This document shows, one piece after another, positions 39,301-51,550 of a stretch of 64,000 nucleotides of DNA. This DNA comes from Pontederia crassipes (taxonomy: Eukaryota > Streptophyta > Magnoliopsida > Commelinales > Pontederiaceae): positions 62,289,378 through 62,353,377 of the forward strand of contig CM060198.1 in assembly GCA_030549335.1 (NCBI GenBank), given 5' to 3'. The translations under genes were made by a program, and so were the position numbers. Under the pieces are notes generated by a model. That model had not been told where the DNA came from, ran no database searches, and worked only from the letters and a program-made list of their open reading frames with translations. The stretch's first letter is position 1, and every line of letters begins with the position of its first letter.

Positions 39301-42300
39301 GTACAGGTAAAATTGAAAACTGTAGACAAAGAAAAAGCAAGAAGGAGCTCACATGTTGATCCAGTTCCATAGTCAATGCAAAAATGTGGCGGACAATGCC
39401 ATCCATATAACAATTGTTTCCCTAAAATGACACCATAACACTGTAGCTGCCCATAGGACAACAAACAGCATAGCACTCTAAAGTCTAGGCATACACACGA
39501 TATGCAAACCTTATTTTTCGGTGAATTCTAATTCACAATAGGGCAATAAGCAGCATAGCACTGATGTAAAATATGCACAGTGAACACTCCCCGATCTGAA
39601 ACTCTTTTAGATCACAATGTCTGTGCTCTTTACTAATTCATACCTGTTACAAATTCCCTAATTTCCTACTACTGTTGTCCAACGCACTAAAAAGGCAAAA
39701 GATGCCTTGTGGGAAAGATAAGGTTGTAACGTTGTCCTTTATTTCTAGAGTATGTAAACTATATCACAAAAAGGAACTCACTTGATGTAGTTGAATTAAG
39801 GAATTGAATGTTTTCAAAATTGAATAATTTTTTAAAGGATGTATAATCAAAATAATTAGACATTCTTTTTACCCTCTAAGAAAAAATTGTCCTGGAGAGT
39901 CTATCAGATTACCTTTCTCCAAGTATTTTGCAAATGTTATTACAAAATTATTTTCAGAAACCTTCAAACTGCAAGTTGGATTCTCAAATTTGTGGATGAT
40001 ATTGAACCTTTGGTTGAACTATTACATTCCATCTTAATATCCAGTCAATTTTGGTTGTCTTTATAATGCATCAAGGTTCCATATGATATGTATCAATAAC
40101 CAGACTATATTCAGAACAACAAAAAAGGATTATACATTCAGTAAAAAGAACTGAACAAGAACAAATTCATTTTCTTAGCTCCATGTTTGCTCACACAAGT
40201 ACAAGTAAATCTTCTCAGCACACTTGGATAGCTGCTAGCATTTTCTAGCCATCCTTTTATTCTTCAAGAAAAGATATAAATTCCGTGATTTTAAGTACCA
40301 AAGCACTTAGATACTCTGTGGAATTACAGAAACATCACAGCACCAGTCGTAAGATCCTTGTACAAGTCAATGCTAGCTTTTTGGATGACTTCATCTTGCT
40401 AGTCATCCTTTCTCTTTTCAAAAAAAAAAAAAACAAGTCAACACTAGCTGTAATGATGGTAACACGGAAAATGCATGCCTGAACCTTTGATATCAAGAAT
40501 AGATCAGCTTAAACCAAAGAGTAAGTTGCTGCAAAATGCAACTAGGATCCCTAGGTTCTACTGGCAGCAGGCAGCAATAACACAACATAGTGTCATACTG
40601 TGTGGGATTCCACCAGCTACTAAAAAAGAAGAGGGAAAAAATGATAGATAAAGCACCAAATGATGTTGATTGCATGCTACTCAAGGATGTATCTACTGTG
40701 CATGATGACTATGCCTAGCAGCATGATCTGCATACTTATAAACTTGAATAACAGGCTAATTTCACACCAGGAACTTCCCAGATGGTACGGTACTGAAAAA
40801 GTTTCAACTGTCATACTTTAGTGTTTGAACTGAGAAACTAAAACTTGTGGCTCTGGTTAGATAACCATTATGCACCAAAGGGAAACATCAGAAAGATGAG
40901 ATGCAATATCAACATTGAGTAATTACCAGCTAACCCATCATTAGGGCATTTGATAACCCACACATATAATAAATTATAAATAAGATCGCGAGAAAAGGCC
41001 AGATTTCAGGTAAAGTTCTCAATTATTGGCTATACATTTTGAGAACCATTGATATTAAAAATCTGTGGTGCTCCATATGTGTGGCGTGAAGAATGTTCCA
41101 CAAAATCATTATCCCCTATAAATAACCAGTTCCTAAAACTAACATCTCAGCCTTTCCATGCATGGCAAAAAAAATAATAATAATGAGTTATATACACTGA
41201 TCGCATCATTACCAACATGTCATTTTATGCATTCAAAAATATTTATTTCAAAGTGAAATTACCTGATTTTATTGGCAAATCATATTATAAAGGTTCATTC
41301 TATATAACTAAGGTTCTCACATCAACCAATATGGATAAAAAGATATTCCACCATAAACTTTCCATGACCAGTTGAATTCAACTAAATTTATGAGCAATTT
41401 GTTATCGCTCAGGTTTTTTTGGATGCATGATTTTCGTGTATAAGCTGGTAATGCAACTGCAATTCTCATACTGCAGTAAAGAAACAACTCCAATTTATGT
41501 GCAAACACAATCAGCATTTTGCTAAATAAAGTTGTTGCCTTTGCATATTAATTGTTCATTTCTAGAAGGGTCTTCTACGATATTTTAGCAGATTTCATCT
41601 TCTAATTCATTGAAACTATACATACTGGATCCAAACTTATTTTCGACCATTGTTATGTTGCTATCTTATTTACATGAAGAAAACTTTGAGGTTTTCCCTA
41701 TGGTGTTCACTAATAATTGACTCCTTGGATACCGTCTTTCTCATCTCCAACGTACTAGAGTGTTTGAATGGTACCCTTATTGTGGTGAGGCCATATTAAA
41801 GAATGACTACTGAAGATTCAATGGAAATAACGCAAACTTTACTATTAATGTAAACTAGAGTATTAACAACATTGAACAATATCAATGCATTTAGTAAGTG
41901 ATATAAAATTCATTATTGAAGTAGTACAACAAAGCATTAACGTGTAAGAACGCCGGTGATTAAATTAAGAATTTTCATTGAGATAAATCGTTAAAAGTAA
42001 TAGACCCATAACTAATCAACATAAACCAAGGAACATTCGCATATTTTTTTCTGTAGGATCAATGGTCCAGACATCATGCTGTTTCTTAAGGATGAATGAG
42101 GAAGTTCTTAATCTGTTCTTAAGGAAAAGTTGTCCTCCCATACTGTAATGACGATTAATTAGCTTACCAATAACTAGTTTTCACAATTAAACAGCTTAAG
42201 ACTTTGTAGTGAATCTACCAATCAATGCAATTTAATAAGTTTCACTTGTATAAGATTAAATTCATTATTTCCTAAAAATGTTTGACGAATGGGATAAAGC

Positions 42301-43118
42301 CTTCAGGACCCATGTCAGTACCCGACAAAAGCCGGTAACTCCTTAAATGAACTATTTCACAAGTGTATTGTTTAAAATCCTGGACATTTAATACCCTAAA
42401 TGGCTGTGAATCACAATCACTGCATGAAATCAACTGTCCATTACTACAGAAATTCAGCTGCATTAGGTAAAAGGCCTTCGTCAGATGAGACAATTGATCT
42501 TGCTTCTCTCTCCCTGCTACATGGCATCTAGCACACAATTTCTACACTATCTTATGTGCAACAAAGTACAAGATGAGGAGGCAACTACACCAGAATCCGA
42601 AGCACAATGCCTCAAAGGAAGTAAGGAACTGCGAAACAATTCAAAAGACCAGCCCCGATTGATCCGAGGCATCAGAAACGATCGTAACAAACAACAATCA
42701 AATACAATCCCATCCAATCCAATCAAACAGTAATATATTGGCCAGAAACCACGAAAAAACTAATTAAAATATACCTTAAGAAAAAAAACATTGAGAATCA
42801 AAAGGGGAACCATAGAGAACGGATTCAACAACTCACAGAGGGTCCAGGCACCGGAGGAGCAGGAGGAGGGGCGGCGACCTTGCCTTTCTCTGGAGCAGCT
42901 GCACCGGAAACCGGCGATCGTCCGGGTATGGATCCATCGGCTGCGAGGCCCGGTGGAAAGGCCGGGGGGAAGGGGAAGTGGATGCGGGGGCGGTGGCGGT
43001 TGTGGCTGCTGGCAGTGGCGGAGGGAGGGTAAGGGATCGGGGGCACGCGGAAGAGCGGCGGCTGCGTCCCGAGGCGCTGCGAGGGCGGCGGCGGCGGCTG
43101 CTGCTGGACGCCGGACAT
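36400..43118 (-). CDS. E2F: Plant E2F transcription factor, at least 13 coding exons, about 487 aa
   Basis: Minus-strand exons: 43118-42837, 38907-38685, 38548-38492, 38386-38301, 38199-38111, 38034-37980, 37551-37499, 37426-37376, 37289-37241, 37148-37083, 37009-36933, 36851-36614, 36537-36400; all keep frame with GT-AG borders. E2Fs pair with DP proteins on TTTCCCGC-type sites and control S-phase genes in the nucleus. The N-terminus is Pro-rich. The winged-helix DNA-binding domain spans about 181-247, with [10 protein letters not shown] and [19 protein letters not shown] leucine-rich dimerisation segment covers about 250-300 and the marked box about 300-363. [16 protein letters not shown] (446-461) is the RB-binding activation motif. 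This makes it a canonical E2F, not DP or the DEL/E2L class. EVPYPDQ replaces the usual EVPDPDE. A 69-base exon at 39421-39353 could add 23 residues in frame, but I do not recognise them. Introns of 3.4-4 kb follow exon 1. Confidence 0.93.
38912..39077. repeat. 86-bp tandem duplication beside an E2F splice acceptor
   Basis: Copy A starts TGATGTAAACATTGCAA (38912) and copy B TGATGTAGACATTGCAA (38998); both end near ATGAGTTTATTTAATAG. On the gene's strand both units carry CATCA(C/T)CAG followed by ATAAT, so the acceptor used at 38907 has a duplicate about 86 bases upstream. Confidence 0.85.
39198..39225 (-). repeat. Possible tail-only retroposition scar in E2F intron
   Basis: GAGTTTAT at 39198-39205 and 39218-39225 flanks 12 bases that read TCCTAAAAAAAC on the minus strand. 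It fits the other scars, but the repeat is only 8 bases. Confidence 0.35.
40362..40449 (+). mobile_element. Truncated poly(A) retroposon with 17-bp TSD in E2F intron 1
   Basis: ACAAGTCAATGCTAGCT (40362-40378) and ACAAGTCAACACTAGCT (40433-40449) flank a 54-bp insert ending CCTTTCTCTTTTC plus 13 A. The duplication is 15 of 17 identical. The insert is too short to name. Confidence 0.7.
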
Positions 43119-43747
43119 GGCGATCGCCGGAGGAGGGAGGTGGAGGGAGAGACGAGGCGAGGCTAGGCGAGGCGGAGGAGGGAAAAGGTAGGGTTTTGAA
43201 GAGGGGAAAATAGAGAGGGAAAAAAATAAATAAACGGCGGAGAATAAAAAAGACCCTTCTTTTTGCCCTTTTCTTACATAGTCACGATAACTAATGCCAC
43301 TGCTGGGGGGGTACGTTTTCGTAACTTACGCAGCGTCCGCCCTGCGCCGATGGATCGATTTAGGACTCGTTTTTGTGGCGGAGGATGCGCCGAAGCGCCG
43401 CAAGGGAAGAATCCAAGTGAGATTTAACGTACATGCACATAAAGCGAACGCCAAACGCGCGACCGATGTGGCGTTCGCATCCGCGTGACGAGACTCTGCT
43501 CCGCTTGCTCGGGCTTTGGCGGGCTAGCGGCCGACTTCTAGTGGTCAAGCCCATTTGGGACTTGGTGGTAGGTCGAATGGTCTTCCCACAAGTGGGCCTC
43601 CATTGGGCTATCGACGAGCCATAAAGATAGAGAGATAAATTTTTAACAAGAAAATAACATTTTTAAAAGATAACTGTACGGAAATCTTTAAGAAATAAAT
43701 TTATGATAATCCTTTCAAGAAAAAAATTGCATTCTTGAATTTTGGAA
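43119..43747. other. E2F upstream region
   Basis: The first 150 or so bases are GC-rich and GGA-rich on the plus strand and probably hold the E2F leader and core promoter. I did not find a clear TTTCCCGC-type E2F self-regulation site. Nothing else is recognisable up to the MULE-2 target duplication at 43739-43747. Confidence 0.4.
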
Positions 43748-44576
43748 GGAATTAATGGGTGTCCACCTCTTTTAAAGGACCTGGACATCCCTGCCTATTC
43801 CGGATATCGTCCGATATGAATTTGACGGTTCAGATCGAGACGGATCAGTCTAGGCATATTTCTTATGATATCTGAATGGTTCGATCGGCTCATAAAGATA
43901 AGCGCCGGTTCGCACACAGATATGCACCCATTTCACCTTTCTCTCTCCACCCATTTCGACCGGAGGACCTAGGGCACATGCATTTCGCCCATTTCACCTT
44001 CTCTCTCCTCCGCGACGGCCGCACCTCCGAGCGATGCCCGATGACGCCCTCGGCCGACCTCCTCCGCGATGCCTCGGCCGACCTTCGAGCGAGACCCGGT
44101 GACCTCCTCCGCGACGCCTCGGCCGACCTCCTCCGCTCCGCCTCTGCCGACCTTCGAGCGACGCCCGATGATGCCCCTCTCGATCGACCTCCGCCGCCTC
44201 GGCCAACCTCCTCTGCTCCGCCTCGGCCGACCTTCAAACGATGGCTGACCTCCTCCGCGACGGCCGACCTTCGAGCGACGGCCGTTGACGCCCCTCTCGA
44301 CCGACTTTCGCCGTGGCCAACCTCCTCCGCAACGGCCGCACCCTCTCGACCGACCTCCTCCGTGACGGTCGACCTTCGAGCGATGCCCGTTGACGCCCCT
44401 CTCGACCGACCTCCTCTGCCTCGGCCGACCTCCTCCGCCTCGGTCGACCTTCGAGCAACGGCTGACCTCCTCCGCGGAGGCCGACCTTCAAGCGACGACC
44501 GACCTCCTCCGCCTCGGCCGACCTTCGAGCGACGGCGGACCTCCTCCGCCTCGGTCGATCTCCTCCGCAAGAAGCC
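43748..44576 (+). repeat. Left TIR of MULE-2 with inner tandem array
   Basis: The outer 300 bases match 49770-50070 in reverse complement, for example GACATCCCTGCCTATT and TATCGTCCGAT. From about 44010 the arm becomes an irregular array of GACCTCCTCCGC, CTCGGCCGACC and TTCGAGCGACG blocks. These give long low-complexity frames on both strands that should not be annotated as genes. Confidence 0.88.
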
Positions 44577-44684
44577 ATAGGTTTGAGAGTAAATTGTATT
44601 GGACTTGTAGAGTAAACTGTATTGGACCTCATCTGGAATGTAGATGTTATGTCTAATTTGATACCCTAAATTCTAATTGTAGCC

Positions 44685-45048
44685 ATGACACATCCTAGAT
44701 GTTATTGTCAAGAAAAAGCAATGATGAAGACCTCTTGGACCACACGTAATCCGGGTAGAAGATTCTATGGTTGTCCATTTTACGGAGTGAGCATCGAAGA
44801 CTTCTGATGGATGAATTAATTATTGTGTAATGTTTACTAATTTCAAGATACTCCTTTTTATATTGTAGCAAAGAAGAGCATGCCAGTACTTTATGTGGAT
44901 GGATCCTCCGTTTGATGAAAGGTCTACCCAAGTGATAAATGGATTATTGTGCAAACTTGATCGGAATGTAGTTCGTAATCTGGCCGAAGATGAAGACATT
45001 GCACAAGCCGATGGAATGTCATTATTTTGGAAAGTCATTTTTTATTAG
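44685..45048 (+). CDS. GRF-type zinc-finger accessory protein of MULE-2, 2 exons, 93 aa
   Basis: Exon 1 is 44685-44786 (34 codons) and exon 2 is 44869-45048 (60 codons with TAG). The 82-base intron has a GTGAGC donor and a TTGTAG acceptor in phase 0. The protein reads CYC near the start, SWTTRNPGRRFYGCPFYG, then ACQYFMWMDPPF, the C-x-C, NPGRRFYGC, C-x-YF-x-W pattern of GRF zinc fingers. The rest, STQVINGLLCKLDRNVVRNL, is helical-looking with no known domain. GRF fingers bind nucleic acid in other proteins; the role in a transposon is not known to me. The frame is fully open, unlike the neighbouring transposase, and the gene lies just inside the left TIR, which probably supplies its promoter. 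A homologous broken copy sits in MULE-1. Confidence 0.78.
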
Positions 45049-46567
45049 TATTCTTGTAGCTATAATGTTTGTGTTTATGTGACACGATGGCCATATTAGT
45101 ATTCTTGTTTTGCAATTTGCTTTGTGTTTATGGACTTTCTAGCATATATCGAACCTAAACCCCTTGCATTTGGGGCGTCTGTTAGCATGTTATTTGCCTT
45201 GTGAATGTATCATTTGTGTAAGAACACTAATCGTTATGTGTGTACTATATTTTAAGTTGTTCTCATTATGACTGCATTAGTCTTTACGACTGCCTTAGTT
45301 CTCATTACTTGCGTCGAGAGTCAATATATTTTTTTCCAAGTCTTTGTGACTACATTAGTTCTCATTACCTGGTCACGTATAACGATCATCATGTCAATTC
45401 ACATACTCGCAGCAGTAACAACACCGCGGTATGTGCCTCCTACTCTGCCTCACAGACCGTATAAAGATCATCATGCCAAGTCTTTATGATTGGTTTGCAT
45501 GCTTGCTAAGTTACTGGATGTATGCTTACTGTTTAGACTTCGCGGGATTGCCTAGATGATGTTTAGAAGTCTTGCGAGGATAGAAATAGACATTTGAACT
45601 GTAGACACGACCGATTAAGAAGAACCATGAACAAATGAATCAGAGGTTTGAAGCATGACGTGCACGGTCATGGTACTAAAATGTGAGAGAAATCCTTCTT
45701 CAACATCAAGGGACATCAATTCTTTCACATACTTTAGTTTCATAGAGAATATCGGATTCAGATATGGTAAAAGTTCAGTTATTGAGAACGTGTAACAAGA
45801 TGTTCAACTTCCACTGAACAATTATTAAGAACGTGTATCAATATCAGGGGACATCAATTCTTTCACATACAAGCAATTATCAGACATTCGAGCAAGGCTA
45901 ATAACATGAATACTATTGAGAACGTGTAACAAGATGTTCAACTTCCAAACTAAACATATCTTTCAAAACAAGAACCAACACTGCATATCTTTCAAACTAA
46001 ACATAAAATCATCGATACATAGTTGGGGTCTTAAACAAGAACTCTATGATATATAGATGTCTACACGGTAAAATAACAAATCAGCCCCGGGAGTAGAGAT
46101 CTAGTATCCAACTAACAAGAGGTTCCTGCACGGTAAATGTTGAAAGTATTAGACACAAACTAAATTCACCAAACTAAAATATGCAATCAATAAAGAAATT
46201 TATAAACTTTAAGGACTCTTTAAAACAAAATCATATAGCAAATCTTTCCCTTTTACCTTCTTAAGAATGTCAAATTTAGAATCATTTGTTGTGCATTGTA
46301 ACGTTCCACAATTCCTGAAAAGCCAAAGCAAAAGTGCAAAACATCAATGAGAAATTATTAAAGAGAACATGCAAACCTATCCACGGTAAGTTGCTCAAGT
46401 TCGACACAAGAAGCATTGTAAAGTAAATTTTAATGATTGAACCTGACTTTTCATATTTCAATGTAGTTCTCCTTCATTTCCAGCATCCTATAAATAAAGT
46501 AAGACAAAGTATACATTAACATATCGACGAAAAGATAATATAACAATGATAAAAGAGATAAAATAAT
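45049..46567. other. Spacer between the two convergent MULE-2 genes
   Basis: No captured host gene is recognisable here, in contrast to MULE-1. A direct repeat of about 135-bp period lies at 45709-45949 (GGGACATCAATTCTTTCACA and GAGAACGTGTAACAAGATG each twice). A weaker repeat around TTAGTTCTCATTAC occurs at 45295-45370. Confidence 0.6.
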
Positions 46568-48829
46568 TTATACCTTCAACATTAGACACGTTCTCTTATC
46601 ATGTCCCTGCCTCCCACATTTTCCACAACTTCTTTTTTTACACTCATTATGCGACATAGAAATTTCAATTTCGGATTTAATCCTTCCAACATTTTTGGGC
46701 CTACCCTTAGACTTCACACGAAGTGGGTCGCGAATAATGAATTGTGAATCATTTAAGGCGATTGAAGTTGGTTGTCTCATATGATTTTCGGTTGTGCTTC
46801 CTCACTCACTACCATGAATTTGACTTGTGCTCGCATTATTGGCATCTGTAACTACATTTGCCATATGAAAAGTCCTCATCTTTGTTATCAAATCATCAAC
46901 AAGCGGTGCCCCGAATTGTAAATGTCTAGCTGAAACCAAACCCATCTCTTGTACTTTCCACAAATTACTCTGCCAAGTTAATTTCTGGACGAGTGTTATG
47001 CAGTCACTATAAGAGGATGTGTTCTTATAAATGGCATGTGCATTCGCATATCTTGCATTTATTGTCCATCGATTAAGCACATATTCTTCAGGTAAGGATC
47101 TGACTTTTTTCTTATGCAGAATATTTAAAATATGGCAACAAAATATCCCTTCTTTCTCAAACTTTTTGCAAGAACATTTGACACTAATTGTTTCAAATTG
47201 ACTAAACTCAACAATATTTTTCCCATCATCATTAGTGCTCATATGAAAAATTGAGTATACAGATTTATTTGTGTCTTTATAAATCTTATTAGCATCTAAG
47301 CTGAAAGACTCTACATATTCTGATTGAAACTTAGAAAATGTGGCATGTGTGTAAATGTTACCTGCTTGGACCTCCAAAGGATTTTTAGAATGTACGCAAG
47401 TGAAGAGTTCATTGTTTGAAAGTCTTCTCGTTCTTTATGCCCACAATGAGTTTGGACAGTCCTATCATATTGTTCTACAAAATCTGAAAGCGAAGTGTTG
47501 GCATTGACATACCCATCAAAAAAAGCATTAATACTTTCTACCCTTTGTGTGGTTTGCATACCTGCAATGAACACATCTTCAAAGTATAATGAAACCCATT
47601 TGTTGTACATTACCTCTAACCAATACCCACATTTAATTTGAAACTTTTGCTTCAAATAGAGTCAACCCTCTTTAAATTCATCTACATTCGATGATCCATA
47701 AAGCTAACTATTGTACTCTTCTTTAAATGTCGGAATTAAATATAAATCCTGCATATGTGTCATTGATTCTTAGCAATATGCCATGTACAAAAATACATGC
47801 TTTGTATGCGGGTAAACCTTGCGTATAGCATTGCCCATAGCGATATCTTGATCTGTAATAATACATTTCGGATGTTTCTCATTCATGCATTCAGACCACT
47901 TCTCAAATAGCCACATGAATGTCTCCTTTGTCTCGTCTGCAAGCAAAGCACAACCAAATAAATATGACCTCCAATGATGATTTATTTTAGTGAAAGAAGC
48001 AAATGGTATTCTCAGATTATTTGTTCGATATGTTATATCGAATACTACCACATCGTCGAATGTCAAATAACTGTCCCTCGACCTCCCATCAGTCCAACAA
48101 AAATTTAGAACGGTGCCATCTCCATCGAACTCCCATCTATGAAAGAAACCCGGGTCAACACTTGCCTTACTTTGAAAAATAGAAATAATATTTAAGCATT
48201 CGATCGAAAAGTTTCCTTTTCTTCTACTTCTCAAATGGTCAATAGAATTTTGAGCTGTGATAAGTGGTTCGCCAGACATATTAAGCGCTCTAGCAATCTT
48301 GGATGGACCCATGCCGAAGTCATGCAAGCTAGCAATAGCTTCTTTGGATGTTGCACTTATTTCTTTATGCGACCTTAAATACTTTACTTTCGAAGGACTT
48401 GTAAGAGGATGACTGTGCTCTTCTTGAAATTTTCTTATCTCCCACTTTTCATCTTTTCTTAAATCAACATATAGATAGATGGGGCAATCATCCCCTGACT
48501 TCCTTACTTTGTGTAAATATTTTTTCAATTCCTTGCTTCAATCCCTTATGACCTTCTTTAGAACAAACAAAAGTTCTATTGATAAGATTTCCCGTAATCT
48601 TTGACTTGTGTGAATTTTGCCTTCTAATAAAAAAGTCAGCCAATTTAGTGTACATATTATAATACTTATACGCTTCCTCTTCTGTTTCAAATGTCATCCC
48701 AATGTTTGGTTTTGGTAGCTCATAGGATTTGACATATGCTGCATCATCTTTCTCATTATCTTCTTTGTTTAATCCCTCATTATACATCTCTTCCATATTA
48801 TCAAATCCAATGATACTCTCTGCATCCAT
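46568..48829 (-). pseudogene. FAR1/FRS-type MULE transposase, decayed
   Basis: Conceptual reading on the minus strand shows four parts in order. The FAR1 DNA-binding region has GMTFETEEEAYKYYNMY and NRTFVCSKEGHKG (about 48700-48540). The MULE transposase core has VVVFDITYRTN with its Asp near 48039, and IITDQDIAMGNAI. A SWIM zinc finger follows (CSC...FCCH, about 47176-47132), and last a CX2CX4HX4C zinc knuckle (46627-46586) behind RVKSKGRPKN. Breaks are a frameshift near 48520, another near 47785 with stops between 47770 and 47655, one near 47380, and a TGA at 46802-46804. It cannot make a full transposase. It starts just inside the right TIR and converges with the GRF gene. The family also gave rise to host FHY3/FAR1 factors, but the TIRs show that this copy is a transposon. 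Confidence 0.92.
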
Positions 48830-49308
48830 CTTACACGATAGAAAAAGTAACCTTTATCAGACAAACATGTATACATTCAATTATACAAAGAGCATAAAAA
48901 TAGCAGTGCGCAGAGTAATCAACATAATTCTTAGTTAGATTATAGAATATAAGAAATCATTGAATTAATTATTAGGTCGTCAATTAACTCATTATTGAAC
49001 GCTGACCACAGTAACAACAATAACAACAATGTATGTATGATGCCAGAAATTGTCATATCTAAAAGAAGAGATTGTATAAATGTTTATTTCGATACATAAC
49101 ATGAGTGATTATTCTACCTAATGTTAACAGCAATGTGTGTGTTTACTTTGACAAATAAGACGACTGCTTATTCTACATAATGTATGTGTTTCAACAAATA
49201 ACATGAGTGGTTATTCTACACAATGTTATTCGGCTCTCATGGTATAACTTATGTACCGGCGGCAAGCAGGGCTTCTCAGGCAGGGGAGGCAGCAGCGTCA
49301 CCTACGAC

Positions 49309-50070
49309 AACAGAGCGAGGATCTGCGATCGTCGCGGAGGAGGTCGGCCGAGGCGGAGGTTGGTCGAGAGGGGCGTCATCGAGTATTGCTCGATGGTTGG
49401 CCGAGGCAGAGGAGGTCGATCTAGGCGGAGGTCGATCGAGAGGGCCGTCACCGGACGTCGCTCGATGGTCGGCCGTCGTGAAGGAGGTCGATCGAGAGGG
49501 GCGTCGCTTGATGGTCGGCCGTCGCGGAGGAGGTCGATCGAGAGGGGCGTCGCTTGATGGTCGGCCGTCGCGGAGGAGGTCGGCCGAGGAGGAGGAGGTC
49601 GGTCCAGAGGGGCGTCACCGGGTCTCGCTTGAAGGTCGGCCGAGGCGTCACGGAGGAGGTCGACCGTCGCTCGAAGGTCGGCCGAGGCGTCACGGAGGAG
49701 GTCACCGGGTCTCGCTCAAATGTCGGTCGAGGCATCGCGGAGGAGGTCGGCCGAGGGCGTCACCGGGCGTCGCTCAGAGGTGCGGCCGTCACGAAGGAGA
49801 GAGAAGGCGAAATGGGCAAAATGCGTGTGCCCTAGGTCCTCCGATCGAAATGGGTGGAGAGAGAAGAGCGAAATGGGTGCATATCTGTGTGCGAACCGAC
49901 GCCCCTCTATGCGTGAACTGGCGCTTGAACCGATCGAACTGTTCAGATATCATAAGAAATATTCTTAGACCGGTCCGCCTCGATCTGGACCGTCGAATCT
50001 AGATCGGACGATATCCGAAATAGGCAGGGATGTCCAGCTCCTTTAAAGGAGGTGGACACCCATTAATTCC
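49309..50070 (-). repeat. Right TIR of MULE-2 with inner tandem array
   Basis: It is the inverted partner of 43748-44576. The outer part pairs closely; the inner part is an array of GCGGAGGAGGTCGGCCGAGG and GGCGTC(A/G)C blocks in a different order and number from the left arm, so the arrays have rearranged since insertion. Confidence 0.88.
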
Positions 50071-50079
50071 ATTTTGAAA

Positions 50080-51550
50080 ACGTGAAACATGATTTCAATA
50101 ACTTCAGCCCCTGAGTTAGTAGACATTTACTGCATTATTTTTTCACATTACTTAATAATCTACATTGCTTAATAAAAAGATTGTCACCTATTAAATTATA
50201 GCAATGTGCATTATCTTATTTATTATATAGAAGTAATCTTTTTAGTAATTTAAATGACACTATACAATTTTTGCTAAAACACTCTTTATCACTAATATTA
50301 AGTTAAATATTATATAATCCAACTAAAAACTCAAATAAAATTAATAAATTAAATAAATATAATTATAAATATTTCATATCTTTTTTAAATTAAAACAATG
50401 ATAATGTATATAATATATAAAATAATAACTAAATAATAATATTGCAATTCATGTGAGTAATAATAATAAAATAATTTATAAATGTACTAACATTATTAAT
50501 TATGATGGTAATAATATTATTTTTTTTTGTTGTTATATGAATTTTTATATTTTTTTTATTTTATTCGTCAAATATTGGAAAGGGCATAAATGAAAAGAAA
50601 AATAAAAATAGATTATCATTTGAGTGGCAATCTAGATGGACACTCTTCTAATTAAATAATTAATGTGAATTATTATTTTATTAGGTAATAATAATATAGA
50701 TTATCTATAAATTTAAATAAAGTAAACAAGACAGTATGATGAGCCAGATGATTTAACTTAATATTACTAATAATTTAAAAAGATTACACGTAAGAAAACA
50801 CCCCTTAAATCATTGTACAATAAATATCTCTAATTCTTTTTTTAAATTTAAAAGAGAAACTATCTCTAATTGTGGAATGTATAGAACAAAAGTCATGCTA
50901 GCTGTTGATAAGTCTTGCCATGAAGTCATGAACAAAACTTTGTTGGGAATGCCTCTAGAGATCCAGTCCCATTAATTTAGGACGGTCATGTATATAATAT
51001 TGATATAGTTTTAATTTTTTTTCAAAATTTTCTATATAAATCCATGCATAAAATAAATTTTTTTAGGAGACCAAGGCACCCCTCAAAACCTATTGCGTCC
51101 GCCCCTACTTCTAGTCAAATCGACAATTCCACTGTCTTCTAATCAAATCAATAACTTCGCTAAACAGGATCTTAATACAAAGAAATTTTTATTTCACAAA
51201 CTTCTATGTGGCCAAATTATGAAGAATATATTAATATTTTGCGCATACACAAGAAAGAGGGCTAATAGCAAAGTCAAGAATAATCAGGAATAGAAAGAGA
51301 AAATGAGAGATAGAGGAAGGAGCAATAGTATCTCTATATTGTGTTCCAAAAGGAAGTAAAGCATAATTAGGAAATATAATCGTTTTGAAAAAAAAAAGAA
51401 GAAATTAATCAGCATAGCACACCTGATTGAGGAGACCCTGAATAGGAAAATTTGACCGGACGTATATGATAAGTATCATTCAATCACAACATAAGGACAT
51501 GTGCATGCCTAAACCTAGCTGCCAATAAGTAAGTATTGCACGTGTGCAAA
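50080..51550. other. AT-rich spacer
   Basis: No gene, transposon end or strong repeat is seen; the sequence is very AT-rich from 50150 to 50760. Confidence 0.5.

Larger units (their letters stand above)
43748..50070. mobile_element. MULE-2: FAR1-type Mutator-like element, near full length
   Basis: Inverted ends start GGAATTAATGGGTGTCCACC. The flanking 9-mers ATTTTGGAA (43739-43747) and ATTTTGAAA (50071-50079) differ at one base, which fits the 9-bp target duplication of Mutator elements. The TIRs are very long, about 760-830 bp, with an outer AT/GC-mixed part and an inner GC-rich tandem array. The element carries a two-exon GRF zinc-finger gene reading inward from the left and a FAR1/MULE/SWIM transposase reading inward from the right. 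At 6323 bp it has the size of a formerly autonomous element, but the transposase is broken. Confidence 0.93.

Noticed and set aside
36400-43118. Alternative reading as DP or atypical DEL/E2L factor
   Set aside because: It has a single DNA-binding domain with the E2F signature, a marked box and a C-terminal DYW..SD..VSITD.W motif, which DP and DEL proteins lack.
43876-44632. Long overlapping frames on both strands, over 200 codons, rich in Arg, Ser, Ala and Pro
   Set aside because: They lie wholly inside the tandem array of the MULE-2 left TIR, are open on both strands at once, and have no recognisable domain. The mirror frames at 49207-50002 have the same cause.
46568-48829. Domesticated FAR1/FHY3 host gene
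   Set aside because: It lies inside paired TIRs with a 9-bp target duplication and carries frameshifts and stops, so it is a transposon copy.
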